This document shows positions 11,150-26,592 of a stretch of DNA of 64,000 nt, piece by piece. The notes under the pieces are model-generated. The model saw only the letters and a program-made list of their open reading frames with translations, ran no database searches and was not told where the DNA came from. The stretch comes from Artemia franciscana (lineage: Eukaryota; Arthropoda; Branchiopoda; Anostraca; Artemiidae), in assembly GCF_032884065.1 (NCBI RefSeq), contig NC_088880.1, forward strand, positions 23,994,715-24,058,714, written 5' to 3'. The number at the start of each line of letters is the position of its first letter. Within the stretch, counting starts at the first letter, position 1. Position numbers and translations under genes: made by a program.

Positions 11150-12450
11150 AGTCAGACAAGTTTATCCATTGACTGCTGAATGAACTTACTATCTCAAGCC
11201 GTTCCAAAGCTATTGGAAATACGATACTTCGAATACCTCATATCAATAGTGCTTTTGGATTTACCTCGCTGTTTGGACGTGAAAAATTCTAACTCCCATG
11301 AAGATTTTCGGTCCAAAAACGTTAAGATTGACAAAAGCTCCCCCAACACAAAATTTGAAGTCTCTTCATCCTTCCCAACACCACCAAAGGTTTTGAACCA
11401 CACGCCCCTCCCCTGGTCATTCCGAAGATATGACAAATATATTATATTGATGGTCTGGGTGCCCAGAGTGTCATTAGATTTATCTCTGCTCCCTCCAAAA
11501 GTCAGAATTTGAAGTCTACTTAATAGCACAATGCCTCATGAAAGTCACAACTCGATCTCCCAAGCCGTTCTTGAAATATCCCTGATACTATATTATGTTA
11601 ACCTGTTAAATATAGTGTCTTTCGTTTTGTAATACGAATTCACCTTGAATAGACTCTAATCCAACAGGGTTTAAACTCCCAAACTTCTAGGCAGAATTGA
11701 TGCGAAATGTATTTAGCCCTTCTCTGCCATCTAACCGACGGTCAAATTTGAAGTCCATGTGCCTTATACCTCCCCAACTTCACCCGTCCCATTCTTTCTC
11801 CTGCACCACTTAGAAGTTTCATCGCCATCCACCTAACCTTTCCTAATTTATTGTAGTTAATTCTTTTTGATAGCCTTGACCCGCATAGTCTCTTTTAATT
11901 CTTCTTCTCACCCAAGTCACTTTTCAATGTTTACTTGCTCAACTTACAGTCCTTGTTATTTTTAACTTGAAGACAAGTTATTTTTAACTTGATACTTGAA
12001 GAAGTTTCCTGAATATTCCAGACACTAATTTGATAACCTGTCAATGCACAGCGTCTGTTTACTCACCTCTTGTTACTTACCTTGTTACCACCTTGTTACT
12101 TACCTCTGCATAGATTACAAACAATATAGGACTTGATCCATATAGGATCATGACCCAAACCTATGATCCATCTAGGATCATAAAAATTGGTTTAACCCCT
12201 TCCCCTCCTTCCAATGTAATATTTGAAATCTTGTTTGTCCACCCTTCCTTGTACTTTCCCCAACAGTAACTTTCAAATTCATCCCCCAAGCCGTCCTTAA
12301 CATATACAGTATTTCGACGAGCTGGATAGACATAGTGTTTTTGGCTTAACTCTGCCCCCCCCATGTCAAATTTAAGGTCCAATTGCCTCTCCCTTATAGA
12401 AATTTTTCCAAGCTTTAACAAGCTGCGTCCAAGAAATTGTAGGTATGACG
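11150..12450. repeat. Old degenerate repeat array, right part
   Basis: Phrases such as tctcaagccgttcc, cccaagccgttcttg, cccccaagccgtcctt, catagtgtttttggc and caaatttgaagtcc recur here and match the array left of the LINE at 5440-6284. Open frames on both strands at 11180-11529 overlap each other and show no domain, so I regard them as chance. Borders are approximate. Confidence 0.5.
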
Positions 12451-13685
12451 CATAGTCTGTATGAATTGTAGAATTTTAGTCTGGTAACGCATAGGGTCTT
12501 TTATATTACCTCGCTACTTAAATATGTCTAGACTTTAAGTTCTATAGGAGCTTGTAGTACAAATACGACTTAATGATTAGAGACAGTTCTTTTATTCCCA
12601 TCCCCTACCGTCAACATAATAAGATAGAGAGGGTTGGTTACCCTCTATTTACTTTTGACTCTTAACAATGGTGTTAGAACTTCCAACTTTCAATTCAATC
12701 AGCCACCTCCAAGGTTTCAATGATCTCCCCTTCCATAAGAAGTGGCTGGGAATAAAACGCATTGATACATTGAAGGTTTATGGTTCTTTGCTGTACATTA
12801 TAATGCAACAAAGCACAAAAATAAAACAGCAAGCTTGGCTAACTTAGGTAGTGGTACAAAACACTCTTGATCTCAAGAACGTAGGTACGAGCTGGTGGTG
12901 AGTGCGTCTTAAATTGCTCAAAGTAAAATATTAAAAATAGATTCCTTAATTTTTGGGTGAAAGGTGACTCTGCGGAGAAAAAAAATAATGAAAAGCGACT
13001 ATCTTACTCGCGTGGATAGGTAAAAAATATTGACTAAATGGGAGGTGAAGGTTTTTCTTTCGATAAACCCAGAATTTACGGGTAATTTTTGAAAGTCTAC
13101 CTTTCTTTGTCCAACGGTTGAAGCTCGAATTAAAACTTTCAGGGACAAATAGACCGAGATAAATAGGGGACAAATTGGCTCTAAACTTTGTATGGAGGGG
13201 GTGAAACGGCCACAATATTTCTTGGATCCTCGCAAAAAAGTACAGGGTATATCACTGCTAGTACACCAACAAAGTATCTGCACACAAAGTTGAACTGTTT
13301 TAATGATTCATCTCCTAGAAATGGGGGCCTTAAACATGACATAGAAGTTCTTCACCTTCTCCTTAAGCGTCTTCTGATAGTTTTCCTAAAATATTTAAGC
13401 TCTGCGAACTTCTTTTTAGCATACCTGTATCCCAGGAAGAGAGTTCGTTCCATTTCAAGTTCATTTCCTGAATATTCCTCTCACTTCGAGCCCTTATCAA
13501 TATTCTGCCCTGTTCCTTAGCCAGGTTAACCAATGATTTCAGCAAGCGTTTGTCCCAATTCATCTAGAAGGGTTTTCACATGACATTAGTTCTGTCATTA
13601 CAATCGTAGGATGTGTAATTTAGTCAAAATCACCGTAGTCTAAAACCTTATATTCTCTGCTTGAATATATTATGATATAAAAATT
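12451..13685. other. Unassigned sequence with broken minus-strand frames of unknown origin
   Basis: Minus-strand frames at 12946-13215, 12999-13283 and 13363-13563 are rich in basic and aromatic residues and overlap in different frames, as in a decayed transposon coding region (possibly a LINE endonuclease-RT linker). I find no catalytic motif, so no family is assigned. A plus-strand frame at 13188-13520 is their shadow. Confidence 0.3.
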
Positions 13686-13689
13686 GAGA

Positions 13690-15285
13690 TAGTATATATA
13701 TAACAAACAAATATAAAGTAGAAACAAAAGGGAAAATCTTTTCAAGACAGTGGAAATCAGTTCTGTGAATATTTCGGCCCTATGTCCAAGGGCCGTCTAA
13801 AGCACAATACGAGAACAAGAGAGAAAATATGTATATATAAATAAGCTTACATCAAATTATGAGAATTAAAACTAAATCATGTTTTCTAAAAGTTTTTTTA
13901 AAAACAGCCCTAGCATCCTTACTTCAACGAAGTTCAACCAGGACTGACAAAAAGAATGAAGTGAGAATATAAATTCATTCAAACTAAAGATAACAAAGTG
14001 ATTAAGTGCAATTTCTCAGAGCCAACCTTGCTTTTTAGCAGCCTGTCTCAAAGGCCTTTTCGTAGCTGGTTCAATACTATTATAAATCGGTTTAGTAAAA
14101 TATTTTGTTAGATCATTTTTAATTAAATTTGAGTATAAAGAATTTAGTGAGTATTCCCCTAAGTCCCTGTTCAAAGAAATATTATTATTTATTTTGAGAT
14201 TAATTTCGATTGATTCTCGAACCACCTGTTTTATCCCCAAATCATTACTGATGAGTGAAGATTTTTCAAAAAGTATCGTGTGGGACGGATTATTAAATAT
14301 ATGCCAACCTAAAGCAGAATCAAAGGAGTTGTTGGAACTGTTTGAAATTAATGCCTTGTCTAAGTCTTTTTTATGCTGTTGTAACCGTTTTTCTAGATTC
14401 TGATGGATCCTACCGACATAGTAATATCCACAATCACAGGGTATTTGATAGACCCCTCTTTGGCGAGTAACTGGGGTCTTGTCTTTACCGGAATTTAAGA
14501 AATTAATGATTTTAAAATTATTAGTAAAAACTACGTAGAGATTATTTTTTCTGCAAATATGTTTTAATTTTGTTGTGATTTTCGGGATATACGGAGGATA
14601 GACAATATTTGAGGGCTTATCAGTAGCCTCACATTGTGAAGTATCGTCTTCGATTTTACAAGAATGTCTTTTTATTCTACGGTTAATTATTTTATTGATA
14701 AAAGGAATGGGGTATCCATTACCAAAAAGAATATCTCTGATAAAGTTTATTTCTGCATTTATATACGAATCGGAGCAAATATTCAGGGCACGGTTAATGA
14801 GGGAAGTTACAACTGCTCTTTTTACTTGTGGGGAGTGATTTGAATTAAAGTGAAGATATCTATTGTTTTGTGTTGGCTTTCGATACATAGTAAAATCCAT
14901 TTGATCAGCATTACGAATAATCAACACATCTAAAAACGGTAGTTTATTTTCAATTTCAACTTCTAGGGTGAACTGCAAATTTCGGTCATAAGTGTTAAGA
15001 TGATCTAAGAAGCCCCGAACTTCAGCTTCCCCAAAATTCCGAAGTGAAATTACGTCATACATATAACGACCCCAAGAGACATGTTTCAAAAAATAAGAAT
15101 TTAATGCTCAATTTTCAAGGTTCTCGACATAAATATTTGCCAGTAGCCTGAATAATGGTGCCCCCATGGGTAACCCATTTTTTGCTGATAAAAAGAATCG
15201 CGAAATAGAAAATACATAGAAAACTTATTACAAATTTCTATCTTCCGTATATCCCAATTTTTTCTATCTTCCTTATATCCCAAAA
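13690..15285 (-). mobile_element. Penelope-like retroelement, 5'-truncated
   Basis: The minus strand carries the end of a Penelope-type RT followed by a GIY-YIG endonuclease domain and about 320 bp of 3' sequence. Upstream of the main frame (15101-15283) a frame-shifted remnant of the conserved palm motif G-PMGAPLS is readable, so the element originally extended further but is cut at about 15285, where a plus-strand copy begins. The 3' segment holds a 6-bp hairpin (GGCCCT / AGGGCC) at 13776-13794. Confidence 0.85.
14016..15089 (-). pseudogene. Penelope-like RT C-terminus with GIY-YIG endonuclease
   Basis: The 357-residue frame starts within the RT palm. The expected YVDD catalytic box reads RYMYDVISL (near 15051-15067), so the first catalytic Asp is replaced by Tyr. 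KLPFLDVLI and YRKPTQNNRYLHFNSNHS are typical Penelope RT/thumb motifs. Residues around 215-250 form the GIY-YIG nuclease: GVYQIPC, YYVGR and NLEKRLQQHKKDL, with GVY and YVG in place of GIY and YIG. The C-terminus is basic. The frame is otherwise intact, but the loss of the RT box, the missing N-terminal part and the frameshift make it non-functional. Confidence 0.85.
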
Positions 15286-16110
<825 letters not shown>

Positions 16111-16260
16111 AAAACTAGCTGTTGGGGTGGGCGCCAACACAACACCAAGTTGGTGGGGCGCTTCGCGCCCCCCCGCACGCGTAAGTCGTTACGCGTCATA
16201 TTAGTTACGCGACATTGTAGTTGTGTCCCTGTGTCCCACCTGTGAATAGATATATATATA
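16111..16260 (-). mobile_element. Helitron-derivative 3' terminus (CTAG end)
   Basis: On the minus strand the sequence runs from ttcacaggtgggacacaggg through acttacgcgtgcgggggggc to a GC-rich hairpin and ends in CTAG at 16115-16118. A 3' hairpin followed by CTRR and insertion into AT are Helitron hallmarks. The terminal hairpin here is imperfect. Confidence 0.7.
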
Positions 16261-16785
16261 TATATATATATGGGGCACAGGCAATGTTCGATTAGCAATC
16301 ACCATCAACAAAGCTCAAGGAGCAACAAAGCTCACCATCAAACAAAGACGAACGGGACGCTCAAAGAGAAATTACAGACTGGAACACTGGGACACAAATG
16401 ACGACCGGGATACTGGGAATATAAATGACGACCGGGACACAGGGAATGTTCAATTAGCAATCACCATCAACAAAGCTCAAGGGCAATCATTAGAATCATG
16501 ACCGGGACACAGGGAATATAAATGACACAGGGACACAACTATAACGGGGACGCCGGGGGGCACAGGGGGATATAAATGACGACCGGGACACAAGGAATAT
16601 AAATGACGCCAGGGACACTCAAAGAGAAATCACAGACTGGGACACCGGGACACAAATGACGACCGGGACACAGGGAATATAAATGACGACCGGGACACAG
16701 GGACATAACTACAAAGGGGACGCCGGGGTGCACAGGGGGATATATAAATGACGATGGCGACTCAGGGAATGGTCGATTAGCAATC
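16261..16785. repeat. Helitron-derived minisatellite, minus-type orientation
   Basis: Units of the type gaccgggacacagggaatat + aaatgac recur with spacer blocks containing aaagagaaat and tacagac. Copies of the junction word gattagcaatcaccatcaac occur inside it near 16290 and 16450, showing that the minisatellite and the truncated helicase start were amplified together. Confidence 0.8.
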
Positions 16786-16941
16786 ACCATCAACAAAGCT
16801 CAAGGGCAATCATTAGAATCATGAGGTATAGATCTGAATACGGATTGTTTTCCCATGGACCATTATATGTTGCATGTTCAAGAGTCGGTAAACCTGACAA
16901 TCTATTTATATGCACAGACAATGGGACAGCAAAGAATGTTG

Positions 16942-16999
<58 letters not shown>

Positions 17000-17135
17000 A
17001 TATTCACAGGTGGGACATAGGGACACAACTACAATGGCGCGTAACGACTTACGCGCGCGGGGGGGCTTGGGGGGGGCGCGAAGCGCCCCCACCAACTAGG
17101 TGTTGGGGTGGCGCGAAGCGCCACCCCAACAGCTA

Positions 17136-17136
<1 letters not shown>
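16786..17136 (+). mobile_element. Non-autonomous Helitron derivative (helicase tail, (AT)n, 3' terminus)
   Basis: 16786-16945 is the last part of the Helitron helicase: after an in-frame TGA (agaatcatgagg) it still spells [16 protein letters not shown] in the parental frame. It is followed by (AT)n at 16949-16997. The 3' terminus (tattcacaggtgggacatag ... gcgcgaagcgcc) ends in CTAG at 17133-17136 followed by T. The terminal hairpin GTTGGGGTGGCGC / GCGCCACCCCAAC is perfect. Confidence 0.85.
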
Positions 17137-17202
<66 letters not shown>

Positions 17203-17310
17203 TGCATGTAAATAGATTGTCAGGTTTACTGACTCTTGAACATGCAACATATAATTGTCCATGAGAAAAACAATCCGTATTCAGATCTATACCTTATTAT
17301 TCTAATGATG
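17137..17310 (-). mobile_element. Inverted partial Helitron helicase tail
   Basis: After (AT)n at 17138-17196, the minus strand repeats the helicase-tail segment (gatctgaatacggattgttt through to gttgcatg) but lacks the last ~60 bp. It mirrors the plus-strand copy at 16786-16945 about the 3' terminus, forming a tail-to-tail palindrome. Confidence 0.8.
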
Positions 17311-17660
17311 TGTCCATGTGTCCCGGTCGTCATTTATATTCCCTGTGTCCCGGTCGTCATTTGTGTCCCGGTCTGTAATTTCTATTCGAACAATCCCTGT
17401 GTCCCGGTCGTCATTTATATATCCCGCCTGTGCCCCCGGCGTCCCCGTTGTAGTTGTGTCCCTGTGTCCCGGTCGTCATTTATATTCCCTGTGTCCCGGT
17501 CGTGATTTGTGTCCGGATGTCTATTTTATATATATAGAAGACCCCCTGTGCCCCCCAACGTCCCCGTTGTTGTTGTTTCCCTGTGTCCCTGATTGCTAAT
17601 CGAACATTCCTTGTGTCCCGGTCGCTTTCTCTTTGAGTGTCCCGGTCGTCATTTATATTC
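17311..17660. repeat. Helitron-derived minisatellite, plus-type orientation
   Basis: Units gtgtcccggtcgtcatttat / attccct alternate with gtcccggtctgtaatttc. Apparent proteins across it (Ser-Arg-Cys-Pro-rich) are by-products of the period. Confidence 0.85.
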
Positions 17661-18140
17661 CCTAATAGCTGTTGGGGTGGCGCTTCGCGCCACCCCAACA
17701 CCTAGTTGGTGGGGCGCTTCGCGCCACCCCAACACCTAGTTGGCGCCCCCCAAGCCCCCCCACGCGCGTAAGTCGTTACGCGCCATATTAGTTACGCGCC
17801 ATTGTAGTTGTGTCCCTGTGTCCCACCTGTGAATATAGATAGATTTATATATGTGTTTCAAACTACGTAAAAATTGCGAATATACAACATTTTTGGCTTT
17901 CCCACTACTGGGAGCTTTCCGTTTCCAATTGCCAGCAATTGATCTGAAAATGTTTGACCAGAGTCATCGTTTTGCAATCGGACACGCATATTTGTAGTTA
18001 ATTTTAATATTTTTACGTGTGCCCATAAATTAGAATTTTTCAGGCAAGCATTCATTTCGTCTGCAGGAGTTAACTACGTAAAAATTGCGAATATACAACA
18101 TTCTTGGCTTTCCCATTGTCTGTGCATATACAAAGCCGTA
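17661..18140 (-). mobile_element. Helitron derivative with chimeric helicase fragment
   Basis: From right to left: a copy of the family 3' region (catatacaaagcc reversed), a helicase piece (18055-17905, [14 protein letters not shown] ... GNGKLPV) joined directly to a second copy of the terminal segment, then the GC-rich 3' end at 17664. The CTAG is mutated to a TAG-containing word. A near-identical block lies at 30557-31015, so the chimera was copied as a unit. Confidence 0.8.
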
Positions 18141-21118
<2,978 letters not shown>

Positions 21119-21189
21119 TTGTATCTATCTATCTATCTATCTATATAGATAGAAACGTATCTATATAGATAGAAACGTATCATATTACT
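21119..21189. repeat. (TATC)n-type tetranucleotide tract
   Basis: tctatctatctatctatcta followed by two tatctatatagatagaaacg units, next to the end of the plus-strand Helitron copy. A matching (GATA)n lies at 21808-21831 in the 3' region of the minus-strand Helitron. Confidence 0.85.
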
Positions 21190-21515
21190 AACTAATTTGC
21201 TACATACTGACACCAGGCTAATGCCTCGATAATTACCACACTTATTCTTATCACCTTTCTTATACAGTGGTTTAATTAGGGTTCATTCTTAAATTGCGAG
21301 GCATTTCCCTTTTTTCAAAAATCATATTCATACTCTTCAGTAACCTATTTTTAACCTCAGAAGCACCATATTTAAGAAACTCATTTACCACAGTATTAGC
21401 ACCCGGAGCCTTATTATTTTTTTTAATCCTTTTTGGATTGTCGCTAATTCTTCCTCACAAAACAAATGATACTTCACATCAAAGGTATCACAAACTTTTT
21501 AATTCACAAACTTTT
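21190..21515 (-). mobile_element. LINE reverse-transcriptase fragment
   Basis: Read on the minus strand, 21295-21190 spells LIKPLYKKGDKNKCGNYRGI and then SLVSV, a conserved N-terminal RT block of LINEs. 21300-21480 gives degenerate upstream residues (APGANTVVNEFLKYGA-like). Only about 325 bp remain, sandwiched tail-to-tail between two Helitron copies. Clade not assigned. Confidence 0.7.
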
Positions 21516-21839
21516 TAATAGACTTGGGGGGGGGGAGCCAAGCCCCCCCCCCAAGCCCCCCCCGCGCGCGTAAGTCGTTACGCACATTATTAGTTACGTG
21601 CCATTGTAGTTGTGTCCCTGTGTCCCACCTGTGAATATAGATAGATTCATATATGTGTTTCAAACTACGTAAAACTTGCGAATATACAACATTCTTGGCT
21701 TTCCCATTGTCTGTGCATATACAAAGCCTTATGTACTAATAATGACGTCATATGCAAACACTCTTTTTACAAACAAACAAACATGCATACACACAACTCG
21801 TTTTTATATAGATAGATAGATAGATAGATACAATACAAA

Positions 21840-24800
21840 TTAACTGCGTAAAAATTGTGAATATACAACATTCTTCGCTGTCAAATTGTTGCTACATATA
21901 AATAGATTGTCAGGTTTACCGACCCTCGAACATGTAACGTACAATTGTCCATGGGAAAAACAATCAGTATTAAGATCTATACCACATTTTTCTAATGATT
22001 GACCTTGAGCTTTGTTAATGGTGATTGCATATGCTAATCGAATTGGGAATTGCAATCTTTTAAATTGAAAAGGCAGATCCGTTGGAATCATGGGAATGCG
22101 AGGAATAAGAACAGCCTCACCCTCAAAAGGCCCTGTCAAGATTGTGGCCTCTATTAGGTTTTCCATTGTTTTTTTTACGGCAAGTCGCGTGCCATTGCAA
22201 AGCTTTGGTGGGTTGATATTTCTTAAAAGTATTATTGGTACGCCTATTTTTAGTTGTAGCACGTGTGGTGGAAACCCTGAAAGATCTATGGAATTTAAAA
22301 ATTCAGATGGATAATTAACCGCTTCGTTTGGTTCCAAAACTGTGTCGACTGACTTGTAAAGGACTGCCTGGTCTCGAATCTTGGTCAAAACAATATTGTT
22401 GATTTCGTGGACGTCTATATTTTTGGGTGCGAGAATTGCTCTTTCACTTAGCCATTTATTATTTTTATAATTTTTTAGAATATTCGGAAATACTTTTTCA
22501 ATCAATTCATTTTTGGACGTCACTAAATTACAGAAATCAGCAGGTAGTTGTATACGTCCTGAAATTGAGTCTACTGGGAGCTTTCCGTTTCCAATTGCCA
22601 GCAATTGATCTGAAAATGTTTGACCAGAGTCATCGTTTTGCAATCGGACACGTATATTTGTAGTTAATTTTAATATTTTTACGTGTGCCCATAAATTAGA
22701 ATTTTTCAGGCAAGCATTCATTTCGTCTGCAGGAGTTGATCTAGGTATTATAGGTAATGTTTGCCTGAAAACTCCCGCAAGCGATATTAATGTGCTGCCA
22801 AAGGGTTTCGACTTGCCTCTCAAATCTTTCAAGCATTGATCCAGTGCCTCGAGCGATTTTTTGTGTGCCATTGTGCACTCATCCCAAATAATAAGTTTGC
22901 ATTGCTGCAATACTTTACCCATCCCAGATGATTTGGAAATATTGCACGTGGGAGTTTCTGTAGAATGCAAATTCAGAGGCAATTTCAAAGCGGAATGAGC
23001 AGTTCTTCCACCAGGCAGCAATGTTGCGGCTATTCCGGACGACGCAATTGCCAACGCTATATCATTTTTTGATCGAATTGATGCCAGAATCAGTTTTATC
23101 ACAAATGTTTTACCAGTACCTCCTGGCGCATCCAAAAAGAAAATATCTCCAACGTTGTTATCGACACAATGCATTATCGTATCATAAATGTCTTTTTGTT
23201 CCGACATTAACTTGGAAATGTTATTTTGTACATACGACAATAGATCACTCGTACTGTAACTTTGTTCACGATCCAATTCTACACATGTCGAAACAGCAGC
23301 GATACGGTTAGGTGAAGGCATTCCCAAATCCTGAAGAGGTTTGTTTGCCATACGTACGCACAAATCTTCTATAATAACTAATGTGTAGTTATAAATTTCT
23401 GATGTAAAATCAAAATTCATATCTGACGTCTCTAACTGTTTTCGATGGAATATATCTTCGGACATTTTTGACTTATATTTTTCCCATAACTCTGTAGGAG
23501 CTGATGGAGAGCAAGTTGTTAAAATGATGCCAAACAATGCACGAATTTGACTTGGGGTTGACGTTTCGCACGCGTCATTGATGCAGTTATCCCAGTGTTG
23601 GTCATTCTCCAATAAATTCAGAGCTTGGCATGCACTATGGTATGTGTCATGTATAGTACCGTTTACAGTTCTCAAATACTCAAAGGATGTCGGACCGGGT
23701 ACATTCACCAAAAGCAGGCGTAGAAAGAAGCATTCATGTTGATTGGGGTGAACGGTGTAGAGTCTTCCTATCGTGGTATCTTTGAAGATGGTAGGTTGGC
23801 CGTCGACTGACTTACCCTGTTTTCGACGTTCAAATACTTTATTTTTAGTGTTCCACGTGTAATACGAAGGCAATTCAGTATACAACAATTTGTTTGCAAA
23901 AGAATCATTTTTGCAAAGCGAAAAAAAAGCTGTTAATGTTGTATCCGGTGGATTCAGGGCTCTTTGTTGCCTGTTGGTCTCCGTGAAATAAACACGTTGA
24001 CCATTCTGTAAATGTACCACTAAGTGAACAACAGCTGGACTACGTTCATGTATCGGAAATGAAAGAATTCGCCAAACAGCTTCATTACTGCTTATGTATC
24101 TTCCAGCCTGATATTGTACGATTTCGTCGAAATCTTTGATTTCGGGCTGCAAGCCAAAAACTGCCATGTCACTGCCTTTGTTGACGTATTTACATATGTA
24201 TTTGATTGCCTTTGCGGAGTTACAGTATTCAACGTTTATGTGTGCATTAAATGTTTTTGATAATAATGGGGAATATGGAACAACCCACTGGTTATCTACT
24301 TCGATGGTGGTACCGTTACGCTTCTTTATAATTGCTGTTTTACCGCCATCTTCAGTAGATCTTCTTCTATATTGTGGGTAACCATCATTGCCAGTAATTG
24401 TCTTTGATACTAAAAGTAGAGGATATTGCTTTGTGCACCTTCCTTTGGCCATGCATGGTGAATTTTCGTTCAGTGCACCGCAAGGTCCATGTATCATATT
24501 TTTTACAATAATATCATGCAACCCCTTATCGACATTTTTATCAGGTATTTCAGCGGAAATCACATCATCAATTTCGTTCGAAGTAATTTTTTTATGTAGC
24601 CAGATTAGTATATGTGCGTGTGGCAAACCTCGTTTTTGCCATTCCACTGAGTACATCCAGCATCGCACTGACCCAAACACTTCAATTTTTACTATGTAGT
24701 TTATCTGTGATTTCAACTTTTGCCGGAAGATACGGGCCGTAATGTCATGACTATGAACCGCCGATTGGCCTTGAAGTAAAAGCTGCAGTATCTCGTCCCA

Positions 24801-24977
24801 AGATTGATTACATGTAAATGTAATAAATAAATCTGGAAAACCATAGAGACGAACATACGCAATAGCATCTTGAGCATATTCATGCATATGACGGGGACTG
24901 CCAGCATATGACGAAGATAAAATTGTTAATCTTCCAACGTTTCTGGTATTACCGTCATTTATAACTACATCTCGCAA
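21840..24977 (-). pseudogene. Helitron Rep-helicase, main part (1,045 codons open)
   Basis: The frame holds a Rep nuclease with HUH motif GLPHAHILIWL (His120, His122; 24612-24620). The two catalytic tyrosines lie in KYICKYVNKGSD (Tyr260, Tyr264). A PIF1-like helicase follows: Walker A APGGTGKT (23106-23126), Walker B IIWDE (22878-22886), and C-terminal [17 protein letters not shown]. Motif III, GDFRQ in the family, reads AGVFRQ (Asp736 to Val); the plus-strand copy keeps GDFRQ. The first residue is only the end of an upstream stop-free stretch. In-frame upstream there is a TAG at 25008-25010 after YIRLN. The frame is otherwise remarkably intact, indicating recent inactivation. Confidence 0.92.
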
Positions 24978-25007
24978 ATGAATGTATTGTTCAGAGCGGA
25001 GCTTGGT

Positions 25008-26327
25008 CTAATTCAGGCGGATATATAGCAAACGTTCTGATTCAATTTTAGCATACATATCAACGACAAATTGGTGAAACAATTCACGGCATTTTAAAAT
25101 ATAATTTTCTTCATCCTGCCGAATCATTAGTCTATAGGAATAATAATGCATTGCACTGCATTTCTTATTCGTTTTTTGTTAGTGGCTGGATTCATCATTT
25201 TAATATTAAAGTGATAGCCGTCGGCTCCATCCCAAAAAATGATAGGATATTGTAAGGCATCGTAGCATCGATGAGTTTCAGCAATTCTTAACAACTGAGC
25301 GTTTCGCTTATGAAGAATAATATCTCGAGGTAAAAACTGATCACCGACCATAACGATTGCCACTTCGTCGATAGTTGGAGCATTGTATCTACGCACATGT
25401 TGGCCAGGAGGCGTTTTGTCAGCGGAAATAACAATTTTATGCGTATCAGTAGGCATCAAATCGATGGCTGTTTTGAACAGACGCACTAAATTATTATTTT
25501 CGTGGAAAAGATGTTGCAATTGGGAAACGATTGTCCTTTCAACCTTGGGAGAAATTTCGCAACGTGCATTCAATTCAGAATTTCTATCACTGATGAAGTA
25601 CAATTGTAAAAATTTATGATTCTCGCCTGAGAATGGTAGAAGGGACCCTGCTCTATGATAAATTTGCCCTTTTACTTTGAAAGTAGACACAAATTGATCT
25701 GGATTTTCGATTTGGGCTCCAAACGACGTCATTTGGAAAGATGAGTTGTATTTTCTGATTTTTGACAAAAAACGCTTAGATTCCGACGTAGTTCCAGTAA
25801 GGAAAGTCTTCAATGGCTCTGGTGGTGCAGCCAATATAGGAAGTTTAACTTTTCCTGAGGCGCAACGCATTCCCATTGTTTCACCATTGAATTTCAAGGC
25901 CTTGCAATAGGGACAAATTTTAGACATTGTCCCGATTTGAACACATCTACTCAAGCTATAATCATCGACTGGGCTGTACCTGAATGCCAGGCGATAACTT
26001 TCAGGTTGCTCTGATTCCTCGGCACGCTTTCTTTTCTTACTTTCTCTACCAGCAGCAAGCTTGATTTCTTGCTGTTCTTGTGATTCCTCGGCACGCTTTC
26101 TTTTCTAACTTTCTCTATCAGCAGCAAGCCTGATTTCTTGCTGTTCTTGTGATTCCTCGGCACGCCTTCTTTTTTCACTTTCTCTTTTAGCAGCAAGTCT
26201 GCTTTCGCGTTGCTCTGGTAGTTCCTCTGCACGCTTTCTTTTCTGACTTTGTCTATCAGCAGCAAGTTTTTTGGCATAGACTCTTTGAGCATCTTCATCG
26301 GCTTTTGCCATTGTAAGTTCATCAGTC
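25008..26327 (-). pseudogene. Helitron Rep N-terminal region, interrupted
   Basis: Starts at MTDELTMAKADEDAQRVYAK (near 26327) with ~27-residue repeats of the type KRKRAEESQEQQEIRLAADR (4 units, basic, probably helical). A TAG at 26105-26107 interrupts the repeats. The same frame resumes and reaches a Cys-rich zinc-finger-like CPYCKALKF ... MRCASGKVKLP (near 25905), then a conserved N-terminal Helitron domain ending near 25127. A frameshift near 25150-25165 separates NKKRIRNAV from the expected continuation HYYSYRLMIRQDEENY. The alternate frame 25951-26322 is a shadow of the repeats. Confidence 0.88.
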
Positions 26328-26498
26328 ATTATAAACTTAAACATTAATAGATTTACGTGAACATATATGTCTTAAATATCTTTAATGACGTCACCGTCAT
26401 AGCAAAAATGACGACAACTAACTTCATGACGTCAGTCGACACAGAAACATGACGTCACCTGATCCACAGACAGACAACTTATTTTTATATAGATAGAT

Positions 26499-26501
<3 letters not shown>

Positions 26502-26591
<90 letters not shown>
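26502..26591. repeat. (AT)n microsatellite between two Helitron ends
   Basis: The minus-strand Helitron's 5' end lies on its left and another element's CTAG end (26592-26595) on its right, so both elements were inserted in, or recombined through, this tract. Confidence 0.95.

Positions 26592-26592
<1 letters not shown>

Larger units (their letters stand above)
21516..26501 (-). mobile_element. Nearly complete Helitron (family reference copy)
   Basis: The minus strand begins near 26501 with a TCTATC-type end inside (AT)n, then ataaaaataagttgtctg and tgacgtcatg words. The coding region follows (start near 26327), with its stop at 21840, and then ~300 bp of 3' sequence shared with the derivatives up to a G/C-rich run at ~21520. 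The final CTAG hairpin is missing and LINE sequence abuts, so the 3' end is truncated or rearranged. Helitrons transpose by rolling-circle-like replication using a fused HUH endonuclease and PIF1-type helicase. Confidence 0.9.

Noticed and set aside
11180-11529. Overlapping 110-codon frames on both strands
   Set aside because: Located in the degenerate repeat array; mutual shadows without domains.
14194-14403. Plus-strand 69-codon frame
   Set aside because: Antisense shadow of the Penelope-like nuclease domain.
17040-17110. G-rich runs suggesting a functional G-quadruplex
   Set aside because: Only two long G runs lie together; they are part of the Helitron terminal hairpin, which explains them better.
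16539-17599. Ser/Arg/Cys/Pro-rich open frames with repeated SRSSFI and PGRHLYS words
   Set aside because: They result from the Helitron-derived minisatellite period; similar frames occur wherever the array occurs, in both orientations.
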